This document shows, piece after piece, positions 63,250 to 64,000 of a stretch of 64,000 nucleotides of DNA. Under the pieces are notes generated by a model that had not been told where the DNA came from, did no database searches, and saw only the letters and a program-made list of their open reading frames with translations. Position 1 is the first letter of the stretch, and each line of letters opens with the position of its first letter. The DNA is taken from the NCBI RefSeq assembly GCF_029607905.1, contig NZ_JAPHEH010000001.1, positions 649,530 through 713,529 of the forward strand, read 5' to 3'. The translations under genes and the position numbers were made by a program. This DNA comes from Thiovibrio frasassiensis (lineage in GTDB: Bacteria; Desulfobacterota; Desulfobulbia; Desulfobulbales; Desulfurivibrionaceae).

Positions 63250-63286
63250 GGCCGGACTGATCGCCGCCACTAAGGAGAAAAAACAG

Positions 63287-63736
63287 ATGCAAACGAGACA
63301 TTGGCCATGGACGGCGGGATTGTTCCTGCTCCTGTGCTTCAGTCCGGCACAGGCCGCTTCCCTTGACGAGTATCTGGCAGGTTTCACCTACCAGGAACGC
63401 AAGGAGATGAAGATCGACAGCAAGGAACTGGTGGAACTGCTCAAGAAAGGAGAGGCCCAGCTCATCGACATTCGCTTTCCCGAGGAATTCGCCGCTTGGC
63501 ACATGAACTTCGCCAAGAACATCCCGCTCAACGAACTGCCCGCACGACTGGGCGAACTGGACAAGAGCAAGCTCGTCGTCACCGCCTGCCCCCACTACGA
63601 TCGCTCCAGCATGGCCCGGCTCTATCTCATCACCAAGGGATACCGAGCCAGATACCTCAACGATGGCCTGCTCGGACTGGCGGAGCTGTTGCGGGGCGAC
63701 AAGGCGCGGGATTTCATCACTACCCCGGCACAGTAA
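63287..63736 (+). CDS. Periplasmic rhodanese-like protein
   Basis: 149 residues from the ATG at 63287 (TAAGGAG upstream). Signal peptide GLFLLLCFSPAQAAS. The rhodanese domain has LIDIRFPEEFAAWHM and VVTACPHYDRSSMA with the active-site Cys, then LYLITKGYRARYLNDGLLGLAEL. It handles sulfur transfer in the periplasm and is cotranscribed with the permease and thioredoxin genes. Confidence 0.9.
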   Translation: MQTRHWPWTAGLFLLLCFSPAQAASLDEYLAGFTYQERKEMKIDSKELVELLKKGEAQLIDIRFPEEFAAWHMNFAKNIPLNELPARLGELDKSKLVVTACPHYDRSSMARLYLITKGYRARYLNDGLLGLAELLRGDKARDFITTPAQ

Positions 63737-63796
63737 GAAGCTTTGCAATAACTTCCGTTCGCAAGGGAGCATCCCATACAACACCAAGGAGAACGC

Positions 63797-64000
63797 ATGA
63801 AAACAATTGTCCGATTCGCATTGTTGCTGGCCGCCCTGGTCGTTCTGCACACCTCTGCCGGTTGGGCGTCAAGCCCATCTGCCCCGGTACCGGTTCTCGA
63901 CACGGTGACCATGGTTGATCTCGGCGCCACGGCCTGCATCCCCTGCAAGATGATGGCGCCCATCCTTGAGGAGTTGGCAGCAGAATACCGGGGCAAGGCG
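63797..64000 (+). CDS. Exported thioredoxin, C-terminus cut by window edge
   Basis: 68 residues visible from the ATG at 63797 (CCAAGGAG upstream). Signal peptide FALLLAALVVLHTSAGWA, then VTMVDLGATACIPCKMMAPILEELA with the redox motif CIPC. A periplasmic thioredoxin that may serve the rhodanese or permease above. The rest lies beyond the window. Confidence 0.9.
   Translation, partial: MKTIVRFALLLAALVVLHTSAGWASSPSAPVPVLDTVTMVDLGATACIPCKMMAPILEELAAEYRGKA

Noticed and set aside
1-64000. CRISPR arrays, tRNA or rRNA genes
   Set aside because: No regularly spaced direct repeats and no tRNA-like cloverleaf or rRNA signature was noticed by eye; a tool search was not possible.

Overview
The window is about 60% GC, densely coded, and has no rRNA or tRNA that I can recognise. 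Many genes look like those of a Gram-negative anaerobe, most probably a member of the Desulfobacterota (Desulfobulbales-like). The pointers are a class III-type multihaem c cytochrome, lysine 2,3-aminomutase with beta-lysine acetyltransferase, a DUF504 protein beside a ferredoxin-type protein, and outer-membrane proteins (TolC/NodT type, LpxR). This placement is an inference from gene content; a gammaproteobacterial origin is not formally excluded.

Layout. 1-2.4 kb: a membrane glycosyltransferase-like protein and a truncated family-2 glycosyltransferase. 2.9-4.6 kb: a YbiT-like ABC-F protein with a changed Walker A motif. 4.9-11.4 kb: the Entner-Doudoroff genes zwf, pgl, edd and eda, all on the minus strand. 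A HigBA toxin-antitoxin pair and an unknown gene sit between edd and eda, and a palindromic element sits between pgl and zwf. 12-18 kb: RNase D-like exonuclease, small zinc and lipoprotein genes, a CtpF-like P-type ATPase divergent from nhaR, and a dihydrouridine synthase. 18-23.7 kb: small membrane proteins, yajD, an LTA-synthase-like phosphoglycerol transferase, a SprT-like/DUF2786 protein and RNase HI. 23.7-25.6 kb: copies of a structured dispersed repeat around a small zinc-ribbon gene and a radical SAM gene. 25.6-33.4 kb: rlmN, then a TetR/CecR-type regulator with a MacA-MacB-TolC-like exporter, and a RluA-type pseudouridine synthase.

33.8-37.0 kb is the most unusual part: an AT-rich array of integron gene cassettes without an integrase. 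It holds a trypsin-like protease, a lipoprotein, a 62-residue membrane protein and a Phd/ParE toxin-antitoxin module, separated by attC-like hairpins. The R'' box of three attC sites matches the 5' boundary of its own cassette, which is what the cassette-recombination mechanism predicts.

37-57.5 kb: rsgA, fmdB-like, a MASE3-GGDEF cyclase, an old-yellow-enzyme reductase, cyclophilin, endonuclease IV, DUF4197, DUF389, a ceramidase-like protein, LpxR, a tiny His-patterned membrane protein, a trihaem lipoprotein, DUF502, a 4Fe-4S protein and DUF504. Then come a MarR regulator, kamA-ablB (N-epsilon-acetyl-beta-lysine osmolyte synthesis), the PA2779/PA2778 pair, an EF-hand protein and a BaeSR-like two-component system. 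57.5-64 kb: a decayed HD-GYP remnant, a class III nucleotide cyclase, srkA, a ZIP transporter, and an arsenic-type operon (arsR, thioredoxin-ACR3 fusion, rhodanese, thioredoxin) that runs off the right edge.

The genes fall into sugar catabolism, envelope and efflux, metal or metalloid handling, osmotic stress, and mobile or accessory DNA. The best candidates for something undescribed are the cassette array, the dispersed structured repeats, and the tiny zinc-ribbon/radical SAM pair.
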